From Congeria kusceri (taxonomy: Eukaryota > Mollusca > Bivalvia > Myida > Dreissenidae), in assembly GCA_027627225.1 (NCBI GenBank), contig CM051028.1:20545701-20609700 (forward strand): a DNA stretch of 64,000 nt, read 5' to 3'. The position numbers and the translations under genes are program-made. The notes beneath the pieces were generated by a model. That model was not told the origin of the DNA. It saw only the letters and a list, made by a program, of their open reading frames with translations, and searched no databases. Below are positions 23,945-34,715 of the stretch, piece after piece (the stretch's first letter is position 1; each line of letters begins with the position of its first letter).

Positions 23945-24964
23945 TTAATGATCTTTATAAATTCTGTCAACTTGTCGCATAAAGCTGTCGATGTATTCCA
24001 TGTCTGGTCTGTCATGGGCTCTATACGTCATCCCTTTATCCATCAAACCTCGCATCTCCGTAGTTAGGACATAGTTGTCGGGAAATTGCGGCTTCATCCC
24101 TTTGTTCACGACATCATCTTTTAATTGTTTATAATTCAAGTTATAATACGGTTCTTCGTCGTAGATCAATTCATGCATTAACAGACTTAGGGACCAAATG
24201 TCCGCTTTCATCATGTCGGCGCTTTTCAAAATTTCGCCCGACAGAACTTCGGGTGCGGCGTATCGCCATATCTGCGCCTTCAATGTTTCGCTGCTGGGTT
24301 GTGACGTTTCCAAATCGTTCTTCAAAGCAATTAGTCCGTAATCCGTTAGTTTTGCGCTACACGTTTTGCCTTCCACGTAGTTCAACAAAACATTCGGCGA
24401 TTTCAAATTACCATGCGCGATGCCTTTACCGTGAATAAACTTCAGGCCTGAGCACATTTGTTGAATTATTTGTACCTTTTCCTGCTCCGAAAATTCAATT
24501 GACTCCTCTAAAAGATGAATAGCCTCATACAGGCTCATTTCCATGTACTCCATCATTATATTAAGTTCATCTTTCCTGAACAAGAAACCAACCGTCCGCA
24601 CAACATTTGGATGTTCTAGTTCGCACAACTGACGGAGTTCAGTTTTATAACCTTCAACTCTGGATTTGGAACTGTGTATAGCAATCTTTTTAACCGCTAA
24701 CACGGCGTCCATCCAGGTGGCGAAATAAACCGACCCACACAAGCCGAAGCCTATTTTCCCGAGTACTTTTAACTGCCCATCTGTCAGTTCCGAATCAGGT
24801 ATCTCCACGCCTTCAAAGAATTTTACGCCTGTGCTCAAGCTGGTGATAGAATAACCTCCCTTGTGAGCTCTCTTCCAATCGCTTACCTCCTCATGACGGT
24901 TAATGCGGCAGAGGGCAAGTTCGAAGGAATGTTTGTACGTGCGACTGACATCACTGCTGTCAAA
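23945..24964 (-). CDS. pseudokinase gene, exon 2 (kinase-like domain)
   Basis: The exon opens after the acceptor ATGTTTTTCAG with FDSSDVSRTYKHSFEL and stays open for 339 residues. The first 42 residues have no start codon, so a start at 24838 (a TTG) would miss them. They align with the linker of the gene at 49236-51970 around the shared DW-x2-H and I-P-x-SEL. The domain has a glycine loop (GFGLCGSVY), AVKK lysine, APE and DIWSL motifs, but the catalytic loop is HGNLKSPN, with the Asp of HRD replaced by Asn, and DFG reads DYG. Loss of the catalytic Asp normally abolishes phosphotransfer, so it is predicted to be a pseudokinase that may still bind nucleotide. It belongs near the TKL group. Exon 1 is at 29313-30071. 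Confidence 0.85.
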   Translation of the reverse strand, partial: FDSSDVSRTYKHSFELALCRINRHEEVSDWKRAHKGGYSITSLSTGVKFFEGVEIPDSELTDGQLKVLGKIGFGLCGSVYFATWMDAVLAVKKIAIHSSKSRVEGYKTELRQLCELEHPNVVRTVGFLFRKDELNIMMEYMEMSLYEAIHLLEESIEFSEQEKVQIIQQMCSGLKFIHGKGIAHGNLKSPNVLLNYVEGKTCSAKLTDYGLIALKNDLETSQPSSETLKAQIWRYAAPEVLSGEILKSADMMKADIWSLSLLMHELIYDEEPYYNLNYKQLKDDVVNKGMKPQFPDNYVLTTEMRGLMDKGMTYRAHDRPDMEYIDSFMRQVDRIYKDH

Positions 24965-24977
24965 CTGAAAAACATGA

Positions 24978-25250
24978 GGCGTGTCGTGGGAAAACCGAAC
25001 TTAATGCACGTGCGGAAAGTGTCGTCCCGTATCAGCCTGTGCGGATTATCAGACTGTGCAATCCGCACAGGCTTATCCAATACGGCACTTTCCGCTCACA
25101 TTGGACTAATGATTAGAACAGACTTCCTTGAAACAGAAAATACCATAAAAACGGAAAGTGTCGTACCGGATCAGCCTGTGTGGACTGCACGTGCTTATCC
25201 GGGACGATACTTTACGCACTTGCATTAAGCCCGATTTTCCCACGACTCGT
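24978..25250. mobile_element. MITE-like inverted-repeat element beside the exon 2 acceptor
   Basis: Left end GTCGTGGGAAAACC...TTAATGCACGTGCGGAAAGT and right end ACTTTACGCACTTGCATTAA...TTTTCCCACGAC are inverted repeats. Inner copies of CAGCCTGTGCGGA add more symmetry. It has no coding capacity. Its edge is about 12-20 bp from the splice acceptor of the pseudokinase exon. Confidence 0.85.
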
Positions 25251-25614
25251 ATCAATTAAAATCAAAATTCAATTATTTTGGTAGTTCAAATACATATCAA
25301 AAAATTCAAGGTTCATAATTTCTTTTCAGTCAAGTGGCTAATAAACAAACAGTCAAACCGACGCCGAAAAACAAATAATCTGCTTGGCGGAGGTAACCGG
25401 AGCTAGAATGTCTTTAAGAAGAAAACACTCGAGTTGAATTACATTTTAACAATGTGTCAATGAAATGAGGCATTTTAGCCACGATTGTCCTCCAATTACA
25501 ATGTGACACTCTTGATCGTTTCCGCTATGAAACATTGAGACACACCAATTAAGAGTCAATCGACGAGGTCAATTTATTGTGGAACGAACTTTTGAAGTAT
25601 CGAAAAGAAAGCAA
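25251..25614. other. intronic, nothing recognised
   Basis: Part of the inferred 4.3 kb intron between 24965 and 29312 of the pseudokinase gene. No repeat or gene recognised. Confidence 0.4.
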
Positions 25615-25616
25615 AC

Positions 25617-25712
25617 AACATTCATTCATTCATTCAATTTTTCGTTCATTCATTCAATTTATTATTTATTCATTCATTCAATTTATTATTCATTCGTGCA
25701 TTCATTCATATG
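25617..25712. repeat. ATTC tetranucleotide microsatellite
   Basis: Imperfect ATTCATTCATTC run, interrupted by AATTTATTATT. Confidence 0.9.
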
Positions 25713-25904
25713 AATAAAAAGTCCAATAACTTGAGAAAAAAAGTCAGAAATGTGAATTGTATCACTGCAGCTATCCACTCTATATTTGTAACATTGAAGC
25801 CAACTAATGTAAATTATTTTATTTTCTAAAACATGTATACTTGATGTTTTCGTGTAAAATGTCCTAGAAATACAACCATTACCCCGAAGTCCATTACGGG
25901 CTGG

Positions 25905-25975
25905 GGTTCGAACTCACGATCCACGGATTGACAGTCCAGCGCTCTACCAAATGAGCTAGGCGGGCCCGGCACTAG
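25905..25975 (-). repeat. tRNA-like SINE head
   Basis: On the minus strand, TAGCTCATTTGGTAGAGCGC (A-box region), GGACTGTCAATCC (anticodon arm) and GAGTTCGAACCCC (B box) are in the right order and spacing. The acceptor stem does not close, so it is a SINE head and not a tRNA gene. Confidence 0.7.
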
Positions 25976-26049
25976 TGAAAGGTAGTGGGTGATATATATT
26001 CGTTACACTGTTAGTAACTGAGGGTGTATGCGATATACACCCTGAGTGG

Positions 26050-26345
26050 GCCGGGCCCGGCTATCTCAGTTGGTAGAGCGCTAGACTGTAAATCTGGGAT
26101 TGTGAGTGCGAACCCCAGCCCGGTCACATAACTTGAGTGGGGATTGGTCATGAAATTATTTCTACGACCATATCCCCTCTACCTCTGATTCAAGTAGGGC
26201 ATTTGTCAGTTACTGGCATAGGTATATGCACTTAGTACTGGTAAACCGCTTAGATTGCCCAGGAAAAGTGTGAGTAGGTTAACTGATCACCGTGATATGA
26301 GTGAAATACTGTTAAAAACGGCGAAAAATCCCTACAAACAAACAA
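26050..26345 (+). mobile_element. tRNA-derived SINE, near full length
   Basis: The tRNA-like head (TATCTCAGTTGGTAGAGCGC, anticodon arm around CTGTAAATC, GTGCGAACCCC) is followed by a body with GTCAGTTACTGGCATAGGTA and GTGAGTAGGTTAACTGA, then a tail ACGGCGAAAAATCCC with ACAAACAAACA. Such SINEs are widespread in molluscs. Body fragments recur at 37535-37690 and 53070-53285. Confidence 0.85.
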
Positions 26346-27032
26346 CACACCCTCACCCTCAGTTACTTACAGTGTAACTTATAATACTAGATATGGATAA
26401 TAGGTCGTAATGTTTAAACCCCCTCCTCTAGTTGTGTAGATTATGTGTTGATAAGTTATGTGGATAAATGACAGAATAGCTCAAACCTTCTATACAAATC
26501 ATTTAAAGAGGAATGTAATTACAAAATAATATATAAATAATTTATGACTGTTAACAATGCGAAAGTTTACTTCTTAACTGCATAAAGGGGCTTCAAAGAT
26601 ACTGAACTCCAGATGGGCATAAACGTGTGCATTTTTGTAATAATGCCAAAACGGTAAAACATGCGTAAAATCATCACCAGTTGTATAAAACATGATCGAA
26701 TAATGCCCTTAACTGTATATTTCATTGAAAAATAGATGCTGAATGAGCTTGCACTTTCGTTGAACCCGGTATTCCCGATTTTAAAATACCGCGGCTTTCC
26801 TGCACCTGCTTAGTCACGTGATTGTTTTGCTTTACGGTGAAAAACACAAATGGCGTCATCCGCTTCGAATATAGAAGTACTTGCTGTTTTGTATGGTTTT
26901 ATTGTCTTAGACGAAGCATTTGTTTATTTTTGTACAGCAACAAATACAAATTATATTTGCAATTTGCATGCGCGGTTCAACAACAATAAAATATCACGTG
27001 ATTATCCTAAATATAAACGGCACTGTTTTTAA

Positions 27033-28084
27033 ATTACTCAATTGGTTATGAACCTAAAGATTTTATGACGATAAAACTATATGAAACCATTGTTTTCTTG
27101 GTAAATAAAAAAACGTATAAATTTTTGAATGTGTTTTATACGATTATGTAAAAAAAAATATCACGTTTTTTTGACAATTTTTTTTTTTTTTTTTTTTTTT
27201 ACGATTGGATTATCTGGAGGTTAGATCCTTTAATCTGCAAACTGTCAACTCTAGTTTTGACATATTCAGGCCTTAAAAAAGTAATGTTTCTGGTCGCCCT
27301 ACCGTTTCTATTATTTACATGTTTATGCCGATATTTTTTTCAAGAGTTCAGCAGTCCAAAAAATAGAATGTTCTGCTATTGATAATGCAAGACAAAAAGG
27401 ACCCCCATTCCTTGAAAGGAGTGGCCATATCATTGATTAAAAGCACAAAATTTATCCACAGGTAATTCACACAAACCAAAGTCCTGTACGTCGCGTCAGA
27501 TGTTCGCGTAAATTGGTGTAACATGACGTTCATTTATTTTCTCCTATCACTGGACGTATACTGTGTGCTATTCAAAAGATTGTAAGTTCAAATATTGAGA
27601 AAATATTATATTAATTTCTCCAAGGAACATTTTTTAAACACGTTGTCTTATAAGTAGTCTTATGTACCCAAAAGGTTAATTCAGTTGAGCTTATATCGTT
27701 TCCCATTGCTTAGCTGCAATGACATATCAACTTTCAAGTTCTAAAAGAGATTTATTCATTTAGACATTGCCTCTAAACCCGCTATGTTTATTGACACTCA
27801 GTGTATTTAATATTAAAATACAATGTCTGACTGCTATCGATTTCCAGTTTTAAAACAGTCATTTCTGAGGCACAATTAATAAGTTTGTACATGTATACAA
27901 ATGCATCATTTCCCTTTCATATGTGTTAATACGTTAACGGCCCCTCGCAGCTACAGCCACTTTGTAAAATGACTTTGTAGAATATTTTGATATTGTGTTA
28001 TGTCATTTCAAGTTTGTACAATAAAAATGAACAAACGCATTTCCTGTATGTCACATTTTAAGTAAAAATCCCAATTAAAGCATA
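27033..28084. other. intronic, with poly-T run at 27177-27200
   Basis: A 24-base T run stands out. The rest is AT-rich with no recognised gene or repeat. Confidence 0.5.
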
Positions 28085-28840
28085 CCCATTCAGTCAAAAT
28101 TGTATGTATGAAGTTTCATTAAAATATCTCGATGCGTTCTCAAGTTATTGAGCGGAAACCGTGTTTTCTATTTTTAGTAACGGTGACCTTGAACTTGATC
28201 CCACCCACCCTATATGCAATCCTGTATGAGGTCTCAATATAAGGTATCTATGTATAAAGTTTCATTAAAATATCTTGATGCGTTCTCAAGTTATTGAGCG
28301 GAAACCGTTTTCCTATCTTTAGTAACGGTGACCTTGAACTTGACCCAACCCATCCCATATGCGATTCCAAGTGAGCTCTCTATATAAGGTATCTATGTAT
28401 AAAGTTTCATTAAAATATCTCGATGTGTTTTCAAGTTATTGAGCGGAAACCGTGTTTTCTAATTTTAGCAACGGTGACCTTGACCAGTAACCTGTTGATC
28501 TCAAAATAAATAGGCGTCTTCCTTTTTTCATAGGGTATCTATGTATAAAGTTTTATTAAAATATCTCGATGCGTTCTCAAGTTATTGAGCGGAAACCGTT
28601 TTTCTATTTTTAGCAACGGTGACCTTGACCTTTGTCCTGTTGACCTCAAAATGTATAGGCGTCTTTCTTTCCTCCCACGTAACCAGCATACCAACTTTCA
28701 TGATCGAATGTCAAAGCGTTCTCTAGATATCGTGCGGAAACGAAATGGTATATGGACAGACCGACCATCCGACCGAGCGACCGACCTACCAACCGACCGA
28801 CCGACGGACAGGTGCAGAGCAAGATACCCCCACTTCTTCG
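28085..28840 (+). repeat. unit array, GTGACCTTGACC family, with GACC tail
   Basis: Four well-preserved units of 130-150 bp (AAGTTTCATTAAAATATCTC, GATGCGTTCTCAAGTTATTG, GAGCGGAAACCGT, AGTAACGGTGACCTTGA). A tail of GACCGACCGACC type follows at 28757-28812. It is the least diverged array of the family in the window. Confidence 0.9.
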
Positions 28841-29312
28841 ATTTAGGTTTAGCTAACAGCATATCACGTAGGGTGTTTTTCAAATGTACGCCAATATATA
28901 TATATAATAAATAAATAATTCCACCCTACCGACCCAACATTTTTTGTCATGCCAGCATTAACAAAACTATGATTGTTTAATTTCAACCTCACTTAAGTTC
29001 AGATAATTGAAAAATCTCTAATTCTCGTTTCGAGTGTGATATAACTGTATTTTGCGATAAACTGAAGTTGATAATACACACGTCGGCAATCAGTAAGTTT
29101 AACTTGTGTATCCAACACCATCTACGAATCATTTCTCCAATGTACGCTGTCACGTCAATGCCACCGTATTTTTTTCTCTTTCTGTATGCTTTTTAAAAAT
29201 AGAACTAGTTTAAATGCTAAATACATTTGCAAAAATAAAACGAACAACGACATTTTATTTCAAACAACCGGATCTACAAACAACTCTCTTTAAAAACTAA
29301 ATTAATATTTGC
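28841..29312. other. 5' part of the pseudokinase intron
   Basis: AT-rich sequence between the array and exon 1. No other feature was recognised. Confidence 0.4.
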
Positions 29313-30071
29313 CTCATCGCCTTTGCGGATCTGCTCGATTATTTTAGGGACAGTCTTGGTAACCGCACTCTTCCGTTCTCTAGGCAGGCTGCCACGTGGT
29401 AGACCCACGCGATTCAACTTCCGGTTCTCTGGGCTGTCAACGTACAATTGCACACTGGTCGTGCCCGTCCGAGAGTTAAACCGGGCGGTACCCACGACTT
29501 TCCCAACTCTTTTGAGTTTTCGATTCTGCCAACTGTCTTTGTAAACGGCAAGCGTTGGTGTACTGTCGGCATTCTCACCAGGCCCAGCCGGATTTCTAAT
29601 AGATCTAGCTCCGTTTACAAGCGCATGTTTGTTCCGCAATATTGGGTCTGCCTGGGTTCCCATTAAGGATTTGGATAGACCTTTGGCAGAAGCTGGTGTC
29701 TCTCTCATATAGATTAGCTTAGCCTCTAGATCAGGGACCCTGGGTCCCTTAGGTGTCGTTACTCTATCCTGCTGCCCTTTGCCTGGGGTTGCCTGACCGG
29801 AAGTAGCCCTGGCCGCTCTCGGACTGCTCCTTCGCGGCGACTGTGTATGCGCTGCCCTCACAAGGGGCATGCTTTGAATATCAGTACCCGTTTTACTTTT
29901 ATGTTTCACTTCACCGGTTTTCGTATACGTTTTTTTATCCGTCACTTCACCATTTTTCTCATTCGGAGTTTTCTTATCCGAAGACAGTTCCCTAGTATCC
30001 GGACCCCTCATAGAGGTATGGAATGACCGTTGTCCGCTTCGTGGACCCGTTCTGGTGTTTCGGTTCAACAT
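29313..30071 (-). CDS. pseudokinase gene, exon 1 (basic region plus two Y-D-NR-RVG repeats)
   Basis: The first ATG (MLNRNTRTGP) lies at 30071; the frame is open further up but only from a TTG. The exon codes for 253 residues. Residues 1-165 are basic, rich in Lys, Arg, Ser and Thr, and probably unstructured. Two repeats follow, with Tyr at 177 (YKDSWQNRKLKRVG) and 210 (YVDSPENRKLNRVGLPRGS). They match the last two repeats of the gene at 50862-51959 and have the same 33-residue spacing. The exon is taken to end at GAG|GCAAAT, a GC donor, in phase 0; this gives 43 residues from the last repeat to the junction, against 44 in the relative. The alternative TTA|GTTTTT a few codons on is also phase 0 but poor. 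Joined to 24964-23945, the product would be 592 residues. The function of the repeat is unknown. Confidence 0.75.
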
Positions 30072-30177
30072 TTTTTTTTCAAAAGAAAGTTTTATATTGT
30101 TAAATTCAGCACATACCAACTCAGATTAAAATGTCTGAATGTATTATAACACATGCTTTACCTACTCCAACTCAATA

Positions 30178-30335
30178 CACCATTTTCAAAAAACCCTAGT
30201 ACATGTAGTTTCGTTTTCGATTAAGTTTGCAGGCAAAATGTTTACAAAGGAGTGGTCGTATTTATGTAAAATATATACAGGTAATGTCACGGTCGTGTAT
30301 TTATAAATAGCTTTTGATGTCATTTACCACGTTTA
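30178..30335 (-). promoter_or_regulatory. candidate upstream region, duplicated at 34.2 kb
   Basis: This block lies about 110 bp before the ATG of the pseudokinase gene. It shares ATTTTCAAAAAA, GTAGTTTCGTTT, GTTTACAAA, TATTTAT and ACAGG in the same order with 34203-34350. It may be promoter or first-exon sequence. Confidence 0.4.
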
Positions 30336-31055
30336 CCAAGAAACAACTTTATGTTAATATTAGAAAACAATCATTTGATCGCTTTAATTCTTATTAAATT
30401 GTTGGAACGTTCTATTCGTTTATCAAAGCGCTAAATGCACTATTGGTGTTTGCTGGTGCTCAACACAAATAAGGCAGCCGATTTAATACCTATATTCGAC
30501 TTGAAAACCAGAAGGGGCATATGCGCTAAGAAGGCTGATATATTTATTGAGAAATATCTCTTAAAACTCAAAAGTAGTTCATGATTTGACATGAGTTTCG
30601 ATGTTAACTCATATGAACTAAAAACATTAGTTTTGTATAATTATATTTTCTGTGCCGACTCCAATTATTTCTTCCGACAGCTTTATATAAAGTGAAATAC
30701 ATGTATATGAAAATCAAATTAGGTAATAACAGCTACAAAACAAGATATGCATACCCGCCGTCTTTTATCATCTTCTTTAACATTCGCGCATTTAATGACC
30801 ATTGACTGAGCGGGTAGATAACGTTGTGTTTATTCAAATGCAATGACTATTTAAATGCAACAACTTGAGATATTCGGTTCGACCCCGAACAACAGAGTCT
30901 TATGTCGCGTATTGATTTTACAATGCGTCTACGTATTTCAGCTTCATATGTAAACAGATGCAGTGCTGTTTTAAAGAAATAATTGATTTGAAAGTTGATA
31001 CTGTGTGATACCATATCTACGTAAAATTGATGGGTAATAAAATGGGGTTACAAAA

Positions 31056-31475
31056 GGGTATGACTAAACACCGGAAACCCTCAAAAACCCACACACACCT
31101 ACTTGATGAACAGAAACCTGCAAAATCCCTATGAAACACAAGAAACTCATCAGCGAAAACCAACGGAAACATACAAAAACCTACTTAAACTTGCGAAAAC
31201 CCAAGAAAACCTCCTTAAACTAACGAAAAACCGCGAGAACCAGAGCAAACACGAAAAAAAATGGAAGCTTTAGAATTGTGCAAATTTCGCGGGTTTTCGC
31301 TGTTAAATTATGGTTGTCATGGGTTTTCGTTATTTGAAGTAGGTTTACAATGTTCGTTGCTACTTGTAGGTTTCAACACATTAAGTTAGGTTTTCGAACG
31401 GTTTTCTTTTTATTTTAAGTAGGTTTTCGAGGCTTTTAGCTGGTTTCCGTGGGTTTTCGGTGTTAAGTCATACCG
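31056..31475. mobile_element. foldback element of GAAAACC repeats
   Basis: Left end GGTATGACTAAACACCGGAA and right end GGGTTTTCGGTGTTAAGTCATACC are inverted repeats of about 24 bp. The left half repeats CCTACTTAAAC and GAAAACC; the right half repeats the complement (AAGTAGGTTTTCG). The whole 420 bp could fold into a long imperfect hairpin. No ORF. Confidence 0.85.
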
Positions 31476-32629
31476 TTTACAAAGGCACGTTTTCATAGTG
31501 CCTCAGAAAGTTACTATTTTATTTCTCTGGTTAATGTTGAACATTTGAGTAATTCAATTGTTAGTCAATTGAAATATGTACTCTCTCGTATTTCTTTTTA
31601 ATTTGAATAGCAATGCTATGAAGTTAATTTGTATTTGCATAGCTGTATAGTATGATTAAGTATGTGCCAAGTGTGAGGTTTGACATGCCTTAAAACTGTT
31701 TTGAACCCCCAATGCTTTGCATTGACCGTCCCATGGCGGTGACCCCAGTTTTATCATAGTTTTGTTTGTGTTCTGTGCTTGTTTCATGCTATTTGTAGTA
31801 ATTTGATATATTGAAATTGGTCACTTGACCTAAACAAAATTAATTGCAATACACCTACGTGAAAATAATCAATATGCTGACATCACAGAAAGACTGTTGG
31901 CGACAAAAGAAACTAAGAGCATTTTTTGAATTGAGGGGGCATTTTTGCTTAAAAGGAAACAATAAGGAAACATTTGTTTAAATGAAGTTCAGTTTCCCAC
32001 ATTTTAAACTTGAGAATATGGCTTCTTATTCAAAATTATGTGACATAATAATACAAATGTATTGGTAAGTGACGAACATATACTTCATCAAGCTAATTAT
32101 CTCATGCAAACGGATTAATATACATGCCAGTTAACAAATCAATCTGCAATGAGCCGTCATTGCGGCAGAATAACAGATGAAGAGTGGTAGTTAGGAGCAT
32201 CGATTGTTAGTGATTTGTAGCCTACTTAGTCGAAAGTAGGTCATACGATGCGTGTTCTCGATTTTCCATGTTACAGTTTGAAAAATTAATACATTGCAGT
32301 AATTTGTTATCAAAATATTCAGAATAAGACTCACTAACACTTCCGCAACGATTCAAAATAACAAATGTAGCGCATTAAAATAGTGGTCTAATTCCAGGAT
32401 ACCCAGGTGAATATTTCGGTTACATACAAGTAAATAACGAAAATATGAGTGTCATTAATTCGACGTAACAGTTTTAATAAATTGACTTGTTTAGAAACCG
32501 GAATTTTAATAAATCACATGATAAACACGTTATAATACACATGACATACATTATCTTAAATAATTAAACGGTAAGAAAACAGGCGTGAATTTTTGCTATT
32601 TGAAGAAGGACCCTTTCAGGTTTCGATTT
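31476..32629. other. intergenic, nothing recognised
   Basis: No supported gene or clear repeat on either strand. Confidence 0.45.
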
Positions 32630-32735
32630 ACTGACTCGTAGCCTGCAAAGAAAAGAAGTAGTTTTCCGCGATACCTGTTTTAGAGATTACCCTCTCAAAA
32701 GACCGTTGGCTTCTGCCAACAGTCTAAAAACTTGA
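32630..32735. repeat. deletion derivative of the 15.6 kb repeat
   Basis: An inverted, internally deleted relative of 15580-16220: TACTGACTCGTAGCCTGCA and GTTGGCTTCTGCCAACAGTC match both its ends. Confidence 0.7.
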
Positions 32736-32756
32736 TTTTCCCTAATTTAAGTCAAT

Positions 32757-32875
32757 GGTGTCCTAGTTTCAGTCAAGGGAATGTTAATCCCATGCATGAT
32801 TTTTGCATGGAGAAATCCCTCATAGTTAACATTACCGTCAGAAGTACAGTTATTCATGGAAAGCATGAAACAGCA
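32757..32875 (+). repeat. deletion derivative of the 8.8 kb repeat
   Basis: It matches both ends of 8755-9155 (GGAATGTTAATCCCATGCAT and ACAGTTATTCATGGAAAGCA) and lacks the middle. Confidence 0.8.
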
Positions 32876-33002
32876 CAGTGTTTTTTAACAAAAGAGTGAA
32901 ATTTGTCTTTAAGGACCATTTCGTGTCGATAAGGGTTTGTCTCCAGCTGCTGCAGCTGGAGTTTCACATAAGAATATGTCGCCGGTTGATGAAAAGTGTG
33001 CA

Positions 33003-33082
33003 GTCAGTCCGGAACTCGAACCCGGGCCCTCTCGCGATCTGGGCGAGTGCTCTTCCGAGTGAGCTAACCGGGCCGCTTACAC
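33003..33082 (-). repeat. tRNA-like SINE head
   Basis: On the minus strand, TTAGCTCACTCGGAAGAGCA (A-box region) and GGGTTCGAGTTCCGG (B box) stand at tRNA spacing. The acceptor stem does not pair, and CGGCCCGG flanks the start. Confidence 0.65.
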
Positions 33083-33319
33083 ACTAATCACCAATCCCAC
33101 TTCAGTTCGGTACCGTAACACCTAGTTTATAATCATACATTGGCGGTATATGTCTTATTAGACCACAGCTGTCGCCAGCCGACCATTCAGAGGCAAGAAA
33201 AAGAAGTATTGTATAAATCCCACACACTAGCAGTAAGGTGTTGGTATATATAACTCCCGATTTCCTCGCGCGCGAGATGTAAAGGCCAAATAATCTCAGT
33301 TTTGAGTTTTAAGATTAAT

Positions 33320-33775
33320 GTATACTGTAGTAGTAGTAGTAGTAGTAGTAGTAGAAGTAGTGTAGTAGTAGCAGTAGTAGTAGTGTAGTAGTAGCAGTAG
33401 TAGTAGTGTAGTAGTTGTTGTTGTTGTTCATGTTGTAGTTGTTCGTGTAGTTTATGTTGTTAATTTTGTTGTTGTTGTCGTGTTGTTGTTGTTCATGCTA
33501 TTGTTGTTCGTGGCGTTGTGGTTCGTGTTGTTTTTCGTGTTGTTGTTAATTGAGTTGTTCTTCGTTTTGTTGTTGATCATGTTGTTTCTAGTGTTTCTGT
33601 TGTGCGTGTTGTTGTTGAAGTTATTTTTGTAGTTCTTGTTGTTGTTCGTGTTGTTGTTGTTGGTCATGTTGTTATTCTTGTTGTTGTTGTTGTAGTTATT
33701 GATGTTGGTGGGGTTGTTGTTTTTCGTGCTGTTGTTGTTCGCGTTGTTTCTCGGGTTGTTGTAGTAGTGGAGTAG
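33320..33775. repeat. compound TAG/TTG trinucleotide microsatellite
   Basis: About 100 bp of GTAGTAGTAG pass into about 350 bp of GTTGTTGTT with many single-base interruptions. The minus strand reads as a poly-Asn frame with no other content. Confidence 0.95.
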
Positions 33776-34202
33776 CAATTGTGTAGTGGATTAACAATTG
33801 TGGAGGATGTGGTGGTATTTTAAGTTCTATTAGTGGTTGTAATTACTGTTATTAAATTGAATTATTCGGCTTCAATAGTGTATTGATTTCTCAAATATGA
33901 ATTTGGTCTAAAATGCTAAAATATTGCTAGACAAAAAGGCCATGAATTAAGCTGTTCACTCTGCACTGCGAGCTACGTGTGTTTTATTTATATGGCATGT
34001 AACAATTATTATTGTCTCTTGCATTTATAAAGGTCATGTTTTGTAATACGGTAAACCAAACATGTATTATCTGTGGTCTCAGTCGGATAGACCCGCTCGT
34101 AGCAGCTGTATATGAAATTGATATATTCCATATACAACCGCTACTCGGGGTTTATCCTATACATGTAACGAAACACATCTAGAAATAAACGCTCGATAAC
34201 AA

Positions 34203-34350
34203 AACCATTTTCAAAAAAATCCCATGTTGTAGTTTCGTTTCCGCTCCCACGTTATTGTTTACAAACTGATTGGTTATATTTATATTTACAGGCAACGTGA
34301 GGATAAAGCAAAAAATATTATTTTAATTTATTTATAATGCCATTTGGGCT
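34203..34350 (-). promoter_or_regulatory. second copy of the block at 30.2 kb
   Basis: Diverged copy of 30178-30335. On the minus strand it also shows ATATAACCAATCAG, a CCAAT-box-like site. No coding exon follows it within 4 kb on the minus strand. Confidence 0.35.
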
Positions 34351-34715
34351 TAAAGCTCCAAATGATTCGGCTAAAACAACACATTTTTAAAATCGGTTTC
34401 CTCTGACCGTAACCTCAGCCAGCATTCGGTCGGATAAAAATCTTGTGATCTGTAAACGGCGTATTCATGAAAAAAAAATCTCAAGATAATTATGTGCATG
34501 TTTTTTGAGGACCATTCTTCAACGTCAGAACTTGACATTTTGTTTTTAGTCTAATATATTCAAATACTTTAATAAACTTAAATGTTCCCAATGTAATACA
34601 CTTTTAATTACACGTAATTTTTTTTTTAAACTTCCGTACGTTTACGGTTTAATTTTGTAACTGCTTGATAGTCTGGTTACACGTCTTTCTCGTTTACTCC
34701 CAGTTTTGTCCACGA

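Noticed and set aside
26050..26120. tRNA gene
   Set aside because: It has A-box and B-box-like sequences, but the acceptor stem does not pair and a SINE body follows directly.
26850..27032. 60-codon plus-strand frame beginning MASSASNIEV
   Set aside because: The ATG context is fair and TCACGTGA sites lie around it, but there is no domain, no clear donor and no later exon.
28585..28914. 109-codon frame with an RPSDRATDLPTDRPTD stretch
   Set aside because: It crosses the unit array and its GACC microsatellite tail.
30071..30119. Start of pseudokinase exon 1 at 30119
   Set aside because: The codon is TTG; the first in-frame ATG is at 30071 and fits the basic N-terminus.
33452..33778. 108-codon minus-strand frame rich in Asn
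   Set aside because: It is a straight translation of the GTT/TTG microsatellite and has no other sequence content.
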